Counted from the first letter of the stretch, positions 43,278 through 52,319 are shown. The stretch: DNA of 64,000 nt from Acidobacteriaceae bacterium (GCA_003134995.1 PLDC01000018.1:124001-188000), one strand, 5' to 3'. Notes: generated by a model not told the origin, from the letters alone. Numbers and translations are program-made.

Positions 43278-43862
43278 ATGCGTATAAATTTACAGCTTAA
43301 GACGCTGCTGCTTTCGATTGCTCTATGCATGGCGTCGCGCCTCTCCGCGCAATCGCCCAGCTCCACAGTCTATGCGGAAAGCTTTCGACAGGGCACAGGC
43401 CACGTAGTAGAAGAAACTTTCGAAGCGAGACTCAACCTGCAAGACGCAACCTACCGCGAGCGCATCAAAGATTCCCGTGGCGCAGATCGCTACACCTTCT
43501 CGATCGTTCCGCACATCCCGCCCGGGGACAATAAAGTCACAGCCTGGTATGTGAAGCTCGGCGACCTGCGCCATACGATTTACGACAACGTGCTCCTGTC
43601 GTCGCCCGCGCCTTCCGATGATCCCGCGGGGACAACGAAAGGTTCACTATGGCAGCTTGACCCCAGCCGTTTCGCCTTTGTTCCCGTGGGCGCCGTACGA
43701 GTGATTAAAGTAGAAAGTTTTTACGTGGTGCTGCAAGTGAAGGCGTATCACTTCACGCCGCCGGACTCGCCTTATCTGGACTCGATGACCGTCTCGGTGG
43801 ATTTCCGCAACACGGATCCGAGGCAATCCGATCCCAGGCAGGCGGACCCTCCCGCAAAATAG
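43278..43862 (+). CDS. Exported hypothetical protein in hopanoid operon
   Basis: 194-aa protein with a signal peptide (MRINLQLKTLLLSIALCMASRLSAQ). The mature part is mainly beta with no known domain: VYAESFRQGTGHVVEETFEARL, DRYTFSIVPHIPPGDNKVTAW and VPVGAVRVIKVESFYVVLQVKAYHFTP. It ends in a short repeated tail (DPRQSDPRQADPP). Starts 3 nt after hpnG, hence probably co-expressed. Could act in periplasmic hopanoid handling, but nothing in the sequence proves this. Confidence 0.75.
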   Translation: MRINLQLKTLLLSIALCMASRLSAQSPSSTVYAESFRQGTGHVVEETFEARLNLQDATYRERIKDSRGADRYTFSIVPHIPPGDNKVTAWYVKLGDLRHTIYDNVLLSSPAPSDDPAGTTKGSLWQLDPSRFAFVPVGAVRVIKVESFYVVLQVKAYHFTPPDSPYLDSMTVSVDFRNTDPRQSDPRQADPPAK

Positions 43863-43902
43863 CGCGTGAAGCCAAGACAAAGTAAACTTCATCTAACTAC
43901 TG

Positions 43903-45015
43903 ATGGGGATTGCCGGACAACTCGAAATCGAGCAGCGCAGCCAGTCGATTCCCGCAACCATGCTCGCAGCCGTTTACCGCGGCGTCAACGACGTCCGTAT
44001 GGAAACTGTTCCCGTCCCTGAGATTGCCGCCAGAGAATTGCTGGTCCGAGTGCATACCTGCGGCGTTTGCGGCACCGACCTGAAAAAGATCGCCACCGGC
44101 TCCCATTCCGCGCCCCGCATTTTCGGCCATGAAACCTCGGGCGTAGTAGCGGCCCTCGGCGCGGGAGTAACCAAATTCGCCCGTGGAGATCGCGTCGTAG
44201 TCTTCCATCACATCCCCTGCCGCACTTGTTATTACTGCCGCCACAAAACTTTTGCGCAATGTACGAGTTATAAAAAGGTAGGATGCACCGCCGGCTTCGA
44301 ACCTTCTGGTGGAGGCTTCGCCGAGTATGTTCGCGTGATGGATTGGATCGTCGAGCAAGGCACGGTGAAGATCCCGCATGGCGTTTCCTTCGAACAAGCA
44401 TGTTTTGTAGAGCCGGTGAACACCTGCATGAAGGGAATCGAAGCCCTGGGCCTGCAACCTGGCGAAACCGTCCTGGCCATCGGGCAGGGTCCAATCGGCA
44501 TCATATTAAGTGTCCTGGCACGTCGGGTGGGGGTCACGGTTATTACTTCCGATTTGTATCCCGAGAGGCTTAGAATAAGTGAAAGCCTTGGTTTCGAGAA
44601 TCTGATCGACGCATCGCAGCAGGACGCGGTTCGCTCTGTGCGGGAGCAGACTGAAGGACGGGGTGCCGACGCTGTAATCTTAGCGGTAGGCAGCAACGGC
44701 CTGATTCGTCCCGCGATGGATGCGGTTCGCCCGGGCGGGCGTGTGCTGTTATTTGCGCAGACGCAGCGGGGCGAAGTGGTCGTGGATCCGGCTGCGATTT
44801 GCGTCGACGAAAAGACGCTGGTCGGCTCTTATAGCGCGTCTGTAGATTTGCAGGAAGAATCGGTGCAATTTGTGATGAATAAAGAAATGGATCTGGAACA
44901 GCTGATCAGCCACCGGTTCCCGCTGCAAGAAAGTGCGAAAGCATTGGAACTGGCAGCTCATCCGCAGCCCGCATCCATGAAGATCGTAATTCAGCCCGGG
45001 ATGGCCTGGGCATGA
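43903..45015 (+). CDS. Zinc-dependent medium-chain alcohol dehydrogenase (first of pair)
   Basis: 370-aa MDR-family oxidoreductase. The catalytic zinc site is in HTCGVCGTDLKK and FGHETSGVV. The structural-zinc loop is C-x2-C-x2-C-x7-C (CRTCYYCRHKTFAQC). The NAD(P)-binding Rossmann motif is AIGQGPIGIILSVLA. An internal ATG at 43960 gives a more family-like N-terminus (MLAAVYRGVNDVRMETVPVP). About 30% similar by eye to the next gene. The pair lies between hpnG and hpnC, so action on hopanoid side chains or polyols is plausible but inferred. Confidence 0.88.
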   Translation: MGIAGQLEIEQRSQSIPATMLAAVYRGVNDVRMETVPVPEIAARELLVRVHTCGVCGTDLKKIATGSHSAPRIFGHETSGVVAALGAGVTKFARGDRVVVFHHIPCRTCYYCRHKTFAQCTSYKKVGCTAGFEPSGGGFAEYVRVMDWIVEQGTVKIPHGVSFEQACFVEPVNTCMKGIEALGLQPGETVLAIGQGPIGIILSVLARRVGVTVITSDLYPERLRISESLGFENLIDASQQDAVRSVREQTEGRGADAVILAVGSNGLIRPAMDAVRPGGRVLLFAQTQRGEVVVDPAAICVDEKTLVGSYSASVDLQEESVQFVMNKEMDLEQLISHRFPLQESAKALELAAHPQPASMKIVIQPGMAWA

Positions 45016-45061
45016 ACGCAGACCGCACTGTAAACACGGTTCCAAAGCAAGGAAGCAACAC

Positions 45062-46111
45062 GTGAATGGAAAAATGACAGCAGCCGTCCTGTACGGCAAA
45101 GAAGACATAAAAATTGAGCGAGTGCCCATCCCTCGCGTCGAAAAAGGCGAAGTTCTGGTCAAAGTACAGGTGGCGCTCACCTGCGGCACCGATCTTAAGG
45201 TTTACCAGCGCGGCTATCACGCCCGCATGATCGTTCCTCCCGCGCTCTTCGGCCACGAACTTGCTGGAGTGATCGAGGAAGTCGGCGAAGGCGTCGTCAG
45301 CTTCAAGAAAGGCCAGCGCGTGGTAGCGCTTAATTCCGCGCCGTGCCAGATGTGTTTCTACTGCTCCAAGCATCAGGAAAATCTCTGCGAAGATCTGCTC
45401 TTCAACAACGGAGCCTATGCCGAATACATCCGCGTCCCGCGCCGCATCGTGGAAGCGAATATGCTCGTCATCCCGTCCGGCGTAAGTTTTGAAGACGCTG
45501 CCATGACCGAGCCTCTGGCCTGCGTGTTGCGCGGCCTGCACGAAACCGGAGTCGAAATCGGCGACACCGTGACCATCATCGGCGGCGGCCCCATCGGCCT
45601 GATGTTCGTTCAGGTAGCCCGCGCCATCGGCTGCAACGTCATCTCAGTGGTAAAGCGCGATGAACAGGTAGTAGCCGCAAAGCACATGGGCGCTCACGAA
45701 ATCGTGCAGACCACCAAAGTTCAAAATGTAGTCGAGGCCGTGCGCGCGCTCACTCCGCAAAAGCGCGGCTGCGATGTCGTGATCGAAGCCGTAGGCCGTC
45801 CCGAAGCATGGGAGTGGACGGTCGAGATGGTCCGCAAAGGCGGTACCGTAAATTTCTTCGGCGGATGCTCCAGCGGATCGAAAGTGCAGCTCGACACCAA
45901 TCGGCTGCACTATGGCGAGATCACGCTCAAGGCTACGTTCCATCACACGCCGGAAACAGTGCGCCGCGCCTTTGGCCTGATCGCGGCTAAGAAAATCCGT
46001 CCCACAGACTACATCACTGGCGAAGCGCCTCTTTCAAGTTTGCAAAAAGTGCTGCGCCACATGCTGAACCGCGGCGGCGACATCAAGACCGCAATCATTC
46101 CCGGCCACTGA
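45062..46111 (+). CDS. Zinc-dependent medium-chain alcohol dehydrogenase (second of pair)
   Basis: 349-aa MDR-family enzyme. GTG start with AAGGA 8 nt upstream (ATG four codons later is an alternative). Catalytic zinc region ALTCGTDLKVYQRGYHARM and FGHELAGVI; structural-zinc cysteines in CQMCFYCSKHQENLC; Rossmann motif GGGPIGLMFVQVARAIG. RKGGTVNFFGGCSSGSKVQLDTNRLHY resembles sorbitol/threonine-dehydrogenase-like proteins. It lies 46 nt after its paralogue. A hairpin repeat separates it from hpnC. Confidence 0.88.
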   Translation: MNGKMTAAVLYGKEDIKIERVPIPRVEKGEVLVKVQVALTCGTDLKVYQRGYHARMIVPPALFGHELAGVIEEVGEGVVSFKKGQRVVALNSAPCQMCFYCSKHQENLCEDLLFNNGAYAEYIRVPRRIVEANMLVIPSGVSFEDAAMTEPLACVLRGLHETGVEIGDTVTIIGGGPIGLMFVQVARAIGCNVISVVKRDEQVVAAKHMGAHEIVQTTKVQNVVEAVRALTPQKRGCDVVIEAVGRPEAWEWTVEMVRKGGTVNFFGGCSSGSKVQLDTNRLHYGEITLKATFHHTPETVRRAFGLIAAKKIRPTDYITGEAPLSSLQKVLRHMLNRGGDIKTAIIPGH

Positions 46112-46124
46112 TGTTTTTGGGTGG

Positions 46125-46186
46125 CGCAGCGCTTCAGCGCTGCCATTAAGAGGATTAATTCTCAGCCGGCTTTAGCCGCTGAGGTA
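46125..46186 (+). repeat. Paired-hairpin dispersed repeat, copy 1
   Basis: Hairpin 1: GCAGCGC-TTCA-GCGCTGC (46126-46143). Hairpin 2: CGGC-TTTA-GCCG (46167-46178), followed by CTGAGG. Same order and loops as the copy inside hpnE. Confidence 0.8.
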
Positions 46187-46231
46187 TGTCTCGGCTCCGA
46201 GCAATTCCTGAACGTAACGATTTCTTGATGC

Positions 46232-47227
46232 ATGACCCTAACCACCGCCACTACTGATTCCAGCGCCGCGCTCACCCCCGCCACAAACGGCTGGAGCCGC
46301 CTGCCCGCCGCCTACGCGATCCCCAACACCGCCCCCTCGCTCGAACAATCCCAAGAATACTGCCGTCAGCTCGCCCGCACCCACTACGAAAACTTTTCCG
46401 TAGCCACCTGGTTCCTACCCAAAAAACTCCGCCAGGATTTCCTCAACGTCTATGCCTACTGCCGCATCTCCGACGATCTCGGCGACGAAGTCGGAGACGC
46501 AGACGCATCTCTAACCCTGCTCGACGAATGGCAACAGCAGCTTGACGCCTGCTACGAAGGCAATCCGCGTCATCCAGTTTTTGTAGCTCTAAGAGAAACG
46601 GTAAGGAAGTTCAAAATCCCCAAGCACGAATTCTCCGATCTGCTGATCGCTTTCCGCCAGGACCAAACCGTAGCCCGCTTCGAAACCTTCAACGATGTGT
46701 TGGCCTATTGCCGCTATTCGGCGAATCCCGTAGGCCATCTCGTGCTCTATCTTTGTGGATATAGCGATGCCGAACGCCAGCAGCTTTCCGACTACACCTG
46801 CACTGCATTGCAATTGGCAAATTTCTGGCAGGACGTAACCATCGACTACGCCAAAGGCCGCATCTACCTTCCGCTCGAAGACCTGCGCCATTACTCGGTA
46901 ACCGAGGAAGACATCCAGCAGAACCGCAACGCACCGGCATTCTGCGAGATGATGAAGTTTGAAGTCGAACGCGCTCGCGAATGGTTCGACCACGGCCTTC
47001 CGCTGATCGGCAAAGTAGACAAGGAATTAGCGGTAGACCTGGAACTCTTCAGCCGCGGCGGTCAGGAAATATTAAACGCCATCGAACGCCAGAATTATGC
47101 GGTACTAGGTCGTCGCCCAGTCATCTCGAAGTCTCGAAAACTGGCGCTGGTAGCCCGAGCCGCGCTGGGCAAGCTGCGAGGAGCCGCATCCGGAAGCCCG
47201 AGGCGGGAAAGGGGACGCCGGCAATGA
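46232..47227 (+). CDS. hpnC: Hydroxysqualene synthase HpnC
   Basis: 331-aa squalene/phytoene synthase-fold enzyme. HpnC converts presqualene diphosphate to hydroxysqualene. Motifs are SLEQSQEYCRQLARTHYENFSVATWFLP, the first Asp-rich motif RISDDLGDEVGD (about 78-88), and FWQDVTIDYAKGRIYLP as the second. VGHLVLYLCGY is conserved. The stop overlaps the hpnD start (ATGA). The C-terminal 30 residues are basic and Gly/Arg-rich. Confidence 0.93.
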   Translation: MTLTTATTDSSAALTPATNGWSRLPAAYAIPNTAPSLEQSQEYCRQLARTHYENFSVATWFLPKKLRQDFLNVYAYCRISDDLGDEVGDADASLTLLDEWQQQLDACYEGNPRHPVFVALRETVRKFKIPKHEFSDLLIAFRQDQTVARFETFNDVLAYCRYSANPVGHLVLYLCGYSDAERQQLSDYTCTALQLANFWQDVTIDYAKGRIYLPLEDLRHYSVTEEDIQQNRNAPAFCEMMKFEVERAREWFDHGLPLIGKVDKELAVDLELFSRGGQEILNAIERQNYAVLGRRPVISKSRKLALVARAALGKLRGAASGSPRRERGRRQ

Positions 47228-48174
47228 GTGCCAAAGCCCAGCCAGTTCCCATCCCGTGGAGCCCGGCTCCCGCGCAGCTCACCATGGCGTATTCCGTGTG
47301 CCGAGGCATCACCCGCACCAACGCAAAGAATTTTTATTATGGATTCCTCGTTCTGCCTAAGCACAAACGCCAGGCCCTCTCCGCCGTCTACGCTTTTATG
47401 CGGCGCTGCGATGACATTGCCGACGATCCAAGCCTGAGCCTCGAAGAGCGCCGCTTCAAGCTGACTACTTGGCTCGACGCGCTCCACCGCGTGCAGCAGG
47501 GCGATCCCAGCGACGATCCAATTCTGCTCGCGCTCAACGACGCGCAACGCCGCTACAACATCCCCGCTGGCTTGCTCGACGAACTGGCGATGGGCACAGC
47601 CATGGACCTGGAACAGGGGACTCTGAGTGAATTATCGCCTGTGTCCGCAACCTCCAGCCTCACCGTGCAGTACCGCAACTTCGACGATCTAAAACAATAT
47701 TGCTACAAAGTAGCCTCGGTAGTGGGCCTGGTCTGCATCCACATCTTCGGATATCGCGACCCCGCCGCCGAGCCGCTGGCCGAGCAGTGCGGCCTGGCCT
47801 TCCAGCTAACGAACATCATTCGCGACGTGAAGGAAGACGCCGCCATGGGCCGCGTTTATTTGCCGGAAGAAGATCTGGCAAAGTTCGGCTTGTCAGCCGG
47901 GGATCTGCTCGCAACGCCAGATCCAGCCCGGTTCCGTCCGCTACTAGAGCTGGAAGCCGACCGAGCCCGCGAGTTCTATCAGGCTGGCGACAAACTGATC
48001 CCATTTATTTCGGAAGACAGCCAGCCAGCGCTGTGGGTGCTGGTAAACATCTATCGCAAGCTGCTGGAAAAAATCGCCGCCCGCCAGTACGACGTCTTCA
48101 CCGGCAAGGTAACGCTGACAATAAGCGAAAAACTCCGCGTCCTGGGCAAGGGCTTCCTGCAGCGCATCACCTAA
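47224..48174 (+). CDS. hpnD: Presqualene diphosphate synthase HpnD
   Basis: 316-aa squalene/phytoene synthase-fold enzyme that condenses two farnesyl diphosphates. The Asp-rich motifs are RRCDDIADD (about 60-68) and NIIRDVKEDAAMGRVYLP (about 196-213). YCYKVASVVGLVCIHIFGY lies between. The start at 47224 is fixed by overlap with hpnC. Works with HpnC and HpnE to supply squalene to Shc. Confidence 0.93.
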   Translation: MSAKAQPVPIPWSPAPAQLTMAYSVCRGITRTNAKNFYYGFLVLPKHKRQALSAVYAFMRRCDDIADDPSLSLEERRFKLTTWLDALHRVQQGDPSDDPILLALNDAQRRYNIPAGLLDELAMGTAMDLEQGTLSELSPVSATSSLTVQYRNFDDLKQYCYKVASVVGLVCIHIFGYRDPAAEPLAEQCGLAFQLTNIIRDVKEDAAMGRVYLPEEDLAKFGLSAGDLLATPDPARFRPLLELEADRAREFYQAGDKLIPFISEDSQPALWVLVNIYRKLLEKIAARQYDVFTGKVTLTISEKLRVLGKGFLQRIT

Positions 48175-48200
48175 CCAGCCCGAAGGGCGCCATGCGAAAG

Positions 48201-48220
48201 CCCGGCACGGCAGTGCCGGG
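48201..48220. repeat. GC-rich hairpin after hpnD
   Basis: Perfect 8-bp stem CCCGGCAC/GTGCCGGG with a GGCA loop, 26 nt after the hpnD stop. No T-run; likely another small dispersed hairpin rather than a terminator. Confidence 0.65.
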
Positions 48221-48310
48221 TAGAAGTGGGAGAACGAAGCGAGTCCCGTAGGGACGGCACTCACCTATCAGCTCCGTGTTAGTGGTTGAGCGGTATTCTG
48301 TAGCCATGCA

Positions 48311-48778
48311 ATGAGCCTGCCGAGGAACTCAATGAACGCAACATTCGGTGGCCGGAACCTGCGCGAGTGGATCAGCCTCATAGCGGCAATCGCTGTTGGG
48401 CCGGTATTTCTCTTAGTCGGATACCGAGCGCGCCTTGTATTCGCGCCGGCTGCCGCCGCCTATATCCTTGTTTGCGTTCTCATCGTGCCGTTGCTGACAG
48501 TTGCCGCTGGCCGTTTTAGATTTCCCGCCTGGCAGCTTGCAATCATTTCCGTGGACTTGTCGGTAATCGGAGATAACCTTCGACTTAACGCCATTCATCG
48601 AAGCGAAATTCCTTCGACGGCCTTCGTGCTGTGGGCTGGAGGCACTCTTCTTTCTTCGCCACTGCCCGTTTATTTTCTGCTAAAGCCCTTGGCGCCACGT
48701 CGGCGCTGGATAGTGGGTATCATGATTACTCTGACCGTCCTTCTGCTCTGGCTTACGATCAAGAGGATTACCGGGTAG
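48311..48778 (+). CDS. Small four-helix membrane protein
   Basis: 155-aa hydrophobic protein with about four membrane helices (about 20-40, 48-65, 103-122 and 132-150) and a basic end (KRITG). No recognised family. It lies between hpnD and hpnE on the same strand. A second in-frame ATG at 48332 would remove seven residues. Might be operon-linked, but its composition gives no hint of function. Confidence 0.65.
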   Translation: MSLPRNSMNATFGGRNLREWISLIAAIAVGPVFLLVGYRARLVFAPAAAAYILVCVLIVPLLTVAAGRFRFPAWQLAIISVDLSVIGDNLRLNAIHRSEIPSTAFVLWAGGTLLSSPLPVYFLLKPLAPRRRWIVGIMITLTVLLLWLTIKRITG

Positions 48779-48818
48779 GCGGAGACTGAGTGTCAGTGTT
48801 AGAAGCTAACCCTTCCCC

Positions 48819-50357
48819 ATGCCAACGCCAAACCGACCCACCGTAGCCATAGCCGGAGGCGGCCTCGCCGGCCTGGCCGCAGCCTGCGCCCTCTCCGACA
48901 CCGGCTTCGACGTCACCCTATTCGAACGCCGCCCCTACTTAGGCGGACGCGCGTCCTCCTACGAACATCCCGGCACCGGCGAAGTAGTCGACAATTGCCA
49001 GCACGTGCTCTTCCGCGTATGCACCAACCTCGTCGAGTTCTACAAACGAATCGGAGTAGAGGACAAAATCCGCTGGTATGACGAAATGACGTTCATCGAG
49101 CCCGGAGGCCGCACCAGCGTGATGCGAGCCTCGCCGCTCCCAGCGCCGCTTCACACCGCGCCAAGTTTCCTGCGGTTTCCGTTTCTAAACGCAAAAGACA
49201 AGCTGGTAATTTCGCAAGCGATCGCGGCGCTAGCCCTAACGAAGCAACCAGACACCGGCCGTTCGTTCCAGGACTGGTGCCGCCAACACCACCAAACCGA
49301 AAACGCCATCGAACGTTTCTGGAAGCCGATCCTGGTAAGCGCTCTAAGTGAAGACCTCGACCTGATCTCGATTTCCTACGCAGCCCAGGTAGTGCGCGAA
49401 TCCATGAAGTCGCCCGAAGCCCGCCACATGGGTGTTCCAAGCATTCCACTGACCGACCTCTACAACCGCGCCGGAGACTACATCCGCGCCCGCAACGGCA
49501 AGATAAAGTTCCGTACCTCGCTCGAAAAGTTTTCCCCCGAGCCATCGCAAGTGAGAGTTCGAGTCGGAGACGCAGAAGAACTCTTCGACTATCTAGTCCT
49601 GGCACTCCCGTTCGAAAACCTGGAACGCGTCCTCCCGCAAACTCCAGAATCATCCGCACTGCGCGAAAAGCTAACCCACTTCGAATCCGCTCCAATAACC
49701 GGAATCCACCTCTGGTTCGACCGCCAAATCACCGACCTGGACCACGCTGTCCTACTAGACCGAACAATTCAATGGATGTTCCACAAGTCGCGCCTCTTGG
49801 AAAGAGATCGGCGGAACGAACACAACCGGGAAGGGAACGACTTCAATTCTGAGCCTGCGCTGAGCAAGCGAAGCGCGACGAGGAGTGCCGTAAACGATTC
49901 GTATCAGGGCACGGCTTCAGCCGTGCCGCAAGGCGGCAAAATCGCCGGGGCTTTAGCCCCTGAGGGCAGCTACATCGAGCTAGTAGTAAGCGCCTCAAAG
50001 AATCTAATCGACAAATCCCGTGCCGAAATCGTCGACCTGGCTCTAAAAGAAGTCCGCGAATTTTTCCCCGAAGCAAGAACAGCAAACTTAATAAAGTCAA
50101 CCGTAATCAAAGAAGTTCGCGCGACCTATTCTCCGCGCCCCGGCATCGATCCTTACCGGCCCTCGCAAATTACAGCGTGGCCCCGAGTCTTCCTCGCCGG
50201 CGATTGGACTGCCACCGACTGGCCCGCCACCATGGAAGGCGCGGTCCGCAGCGGCTATCTAGCCGCCGAAGCCCTAACCCGCGCCGCAGGGAAGAAAGGC
50301 TCCCACTTCCTCGCGCCCGATCTCCCAGCAGCAGGCCTGATGCGACTCTTCAGCTAG
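48819..50357 (+). CDS. hpnE: Squalene desaturase/dehydrosqualene reductase-type FAD enzyme HpnE with repeat-derived insertion
   Basis: 512-aa FAD-dependent amine-oxidase/desaturase-fold enzyme; HpnE reduces hydroxysqualene to squalene. The N-terminal FAD motif is VAIAGGGLAGLAAACAL, followed by FERRPYLGGRASSYEHPGTG. The C-terminal FAD site is FLAGDWTATDWPATMEGAVRSGYLAAEAL. Between KSRLLERD and YIELVVSAS there is an extra ~55-residue segment (about nt 49800-49968) encoded by hairpin repeats; relatives join these regions with only a few residues. The frame is kept, so the gene is probably functional. Confidence 0.92.
   Translation: MPTPNRPTVAIAGGGLAGLAAACALSDTGFDVTLFERRPYLGGRASSYEHPGTGEVVDNCQHVLFRVCTNLVEFYKRIGVEDKIRWYDEMTFIEPGGRTSVMRASPLPAPLHTAPSFLRFPFLNAKDKLVISQAIAALALTKQPDTGRSFQDWCRQHHQTENAIERFWKPILVSALSEDLDLISISYAAQVVRESMKSPEARHMGVPSIPLTDLYNRAGDYIRARNGKIKFRTSLEKFSPEPSQVRVRVGDAEELFDYLVLALPFENLERVLPQTPESSALREKLTHFESAPITGIHLWFDRQITDLDHAVLLDRTIQWMFHKSRLLERDRRNEHNREGNDFNSEPALSKRSATRSAVNDSYQGTASAVPQGGKIAGALAPEGSYIELVVSASKNLIDKSRAEIVDLALKEVREFFPEARTANLIKSTVIKEVRATYSPRPGIDPYRPSQITAWPRVFLAGDWTATDWPATMEGAVRSGYLAAEALTRAAGKKGSHFLAPDLPAAGLMRLFS
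49800..49968 (+). repeat. Paired-hairpin dispersed repeat, copy 2, inserted in hpnE
   Basis: Hairpin 1: GGCACGGC-TTCA-GCCGTGCC (49908-49927). Hairpin 2: GGGGC-TTTA-GCCCC (49947-49960), followed by TGAGG. The preceding ~100 bases also look repeat-like. The insert keeps the hpnE frame. Confidence 0.8.
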
Positions 50358-50440
50358 ACCCTCGCAGAATTGTGTCTTCGACGCACCCGACCACATGGTA
50401 AGATTGCGCTCTCCCCCAAACCCAGCCGGAGGCGTACCCC

Positions 50441-50920
50441 ATGTACAAAACCCTGTGTGTGGCAGTTCTGTTGTTGGCAACTATCGTGTTTACTTCAGGC
50501 AGCAAGCCCGCCGACGCCTCAGCGACCGGTTTGCCCTCGCCCGTGGTTGTGGCGAAAGGCAAATTGTTTAATCAGACAACGTCTATTACGACAACGACGC
50601 TTTTCACGCCTGCCAGTACGGGACTCTATCGCTTGACGGTCTATGCCACCGTTAGCAGCGCTGATCAATCGAGTTTTCAGGGATGGAACTACGTCCTAAA
50701 CTGGGCGGACGACGCAGGGGCGGAGTCGTCGAACAACATACTTGCAGTTAACGCGAATGCGACGCCGCCGAATGCGTGGGGGTCATCCACGTTCCTTTCG
50801 CCGGGGTGCGTTAGCACATTTGAAGCAATTGCAAATTCTCCCGTCACGTACTCGTTCGAGCAAACCGGCCCAAGCAGCACCGCAATCTCCTTGTATTGGG
50901 TGGTCGAGCGACTTGAGTAA
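50441..50920 (+). CDS. Small exported hypothetical protein
   Basis: 159-aa protein with a signal peptide (MYKTLCVAVLLLATIVFTSGSKPADA) and a beta-rich mature region: LFTPASTGLYRLTVYATV, WNYVLNWADDAGAESSN and a C-terminal PVTYSFEQTGPSSTAISLYWVVERLE. GGAGG lies 9 nt before the ATG. The pattern suggests a C1q/TNF-like or phage-tail-like beta sandwich, but I cannot name it. Single gene after hpnE. Confidence 0.72.
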   Translation: MYKTLCVAVLLLATIVFTSGSKPADASATGLPSPVVVAKGKLFNQTTSITTTTLFTPASTGLYRLTVYATVSSADQSSFQGWNYVLNWADDAGAESSNNILAVNANATPPNAWGSSTFLSPGCVSTFEAIANSPVTYSFEQTGPSSTAISLYWVVERLE

Positions 50921-51067
50921 CTCCCTTGCTCATTCCGCCCCCCGGCTCTTCGACTGCTTCGGCGCGTGCGTGCGGGTTCGTTTTTTGCGTCTCGCCGCTG
51001 ACTTCCACATTTGCTTCAAAGACCCTGCAGTCTAGAATGGCCACCAGCGCGGCATCTGAGAGGAACA

Positions 51068-52222
51068 ATGAATCGAATCAAGCTCCTGCTATTGACGAGC
51101 ACAATCTTCCTAACCGCACTCCCCGCGTTCTCTCAATGCACGCTCCCCGCATCTCCATCGCCAGCCACCGAAGACACCACCTTCGACACTTTCTTCCAGC
51201 AAAACGGTCCAGGATGGACCGGCGGCGACGGCACCTACTCTCTTCTTCTCCCCGACGGCACCGATCTCTGGATGTGGTCCGACTCCTACATCGGCACCGT
51301 CAACCCCACAACCCGCTTGCGTTCCAACGATCTCTTCAGCGCGCACAATTCGCTGACCATCCAAGATCAAACCGCCAACACGTTAACCACAGTTGGCTAT
51401 CCTCCGAAAACCAGTTCGTACTTCGTGCCCACAACCAAAAGCGACTGGTTCTGGCAAGGAGCCAGCCTTCTGGTCGAGCCCACTCCCGGAACCTACCAGA
51501 TCGAAATCATGCTGCTGCAGTTCACTCCCACCCTCAAGTTCGTAGGCGAATCAGTAGCGATAGTCGACTGGCCGAGCTACACGATTCAGTCAATCACGCC
51601 CGTAGCTCTTACGAGCACTACGATTCAGTGGGGCAGCGACATCATGCTAGCCGACGACGGCTATTACTACATCTACGGAATCAAGAATCCCTCCAGCGAC
51701 TACAAACAACCCTACGTCGCCCGCACCACCTCCGTCAGCTACCTCACAACGCCTTCGCAGTGGACCTACTGGAACGCCACCACCAGCGCGTGGGTAACCT
51801 CGCAATCCAGCGCCACGCCGCTAAGCGGAGTCGCCGCTATCACTCCCGAATACTCCGTGAACCAGATGACGGCGACCACCGGCACGTTCTATTTGATGAC
51901 CGGAATGAATCCCGTCAAGCCCGCCTATCCTGACTGGAACCAGGTCACCACCTATTACTCCTGCAACCCGCAAGGCCCGTGGACAAATAAAACGGTTGTC
52001 TACACCACGCCCGAAGCCGGTGCTCCCGGCTGCAAAGAAGGCAATCTCGTAACCTACAATCCCAAAGCCCATCCCGAATTCACCGACGACACCGGAATTC
52101 TCCTCAGCTACAACGTGAACGCCCTCGAGTCCGGCGATCTGGTCTGCGCAAACGATTACATCCCTCGCTTCGTCCGCATCACAATCCCCGGCGTGACCGA
52201 CAAAGCCCGACATGTTCGCTGA
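51068..52222 (+). CDS. Exported beta-propeller protein (DUF5005/DUF4185-like)
   Basis: 384-aa exported protein. The start at 51068 follows GAGAGGAACA; the signal peptide ends ALPAFSQ. Repeats such as GGDGTYSLLLPDGTDLWMWSDSYIG, LRSNDLFSAHNSLTIQD and DDGYYYIYGIKNP resemble five-bladed propeller proteins related to glycosyl hydrolases (DUF4185/DUF5005 type). It ends in DLVCANDYIPRFVRITIPG. Probably a secreted carbohydrate-active or -binding protein; no catalytic residues can be assigned with confidence. Confidence 0.78.
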   Translation: MNRIKLLLLTSTIFLTALPAFSQCTLPASPSPATEDTTFDTFFQQNGPGWTGGDGTYSLLLPDGTDLWMWSDSYIGTVNPTTRLRSNDLFSAHNSLTIQDQTANTLTTVGYPPKTSSYFVPTTKSDWFWQGASLLVEPTPGTYQIEIMLLQFTPTLKFVGESVAIVDWPSYTIQSITPVALTSTTIQWGSDIMLADDGYYYIYGIKNPSSDYKQPYVARTTSVSYLTTPSQWTYWNATTSAWVTSQSSATPLSGVAAITPEYSVNQMTATTGTFYLMTGMNPVKPAYPDWNQVTTYYSCNPQGPWTNKTVVYTTPEAGAPGCKEGNLVTYNPKAHPEFTDDTGILLSYNVNALESGDLVCANDYIPRFVRITIPGVTDKARHVR

Positions 52223-52319
52223 ATCGCTCTGCGCCAATGCGGGTTAACGAGAGACATGGCGATCTTTCAACATTCGGGCCCGAGTTTAGAGTAGTTACAT
52301 TAAATAACGAGGTACGGGC

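Noticed and set aside
50926-51933. 335-codon plus-strand frame in a different register from the propeller gene
   Set aside because: Extremely His/Arg-rich; the overlapping frame from 51068 has a signal peptide and propeller repeats.
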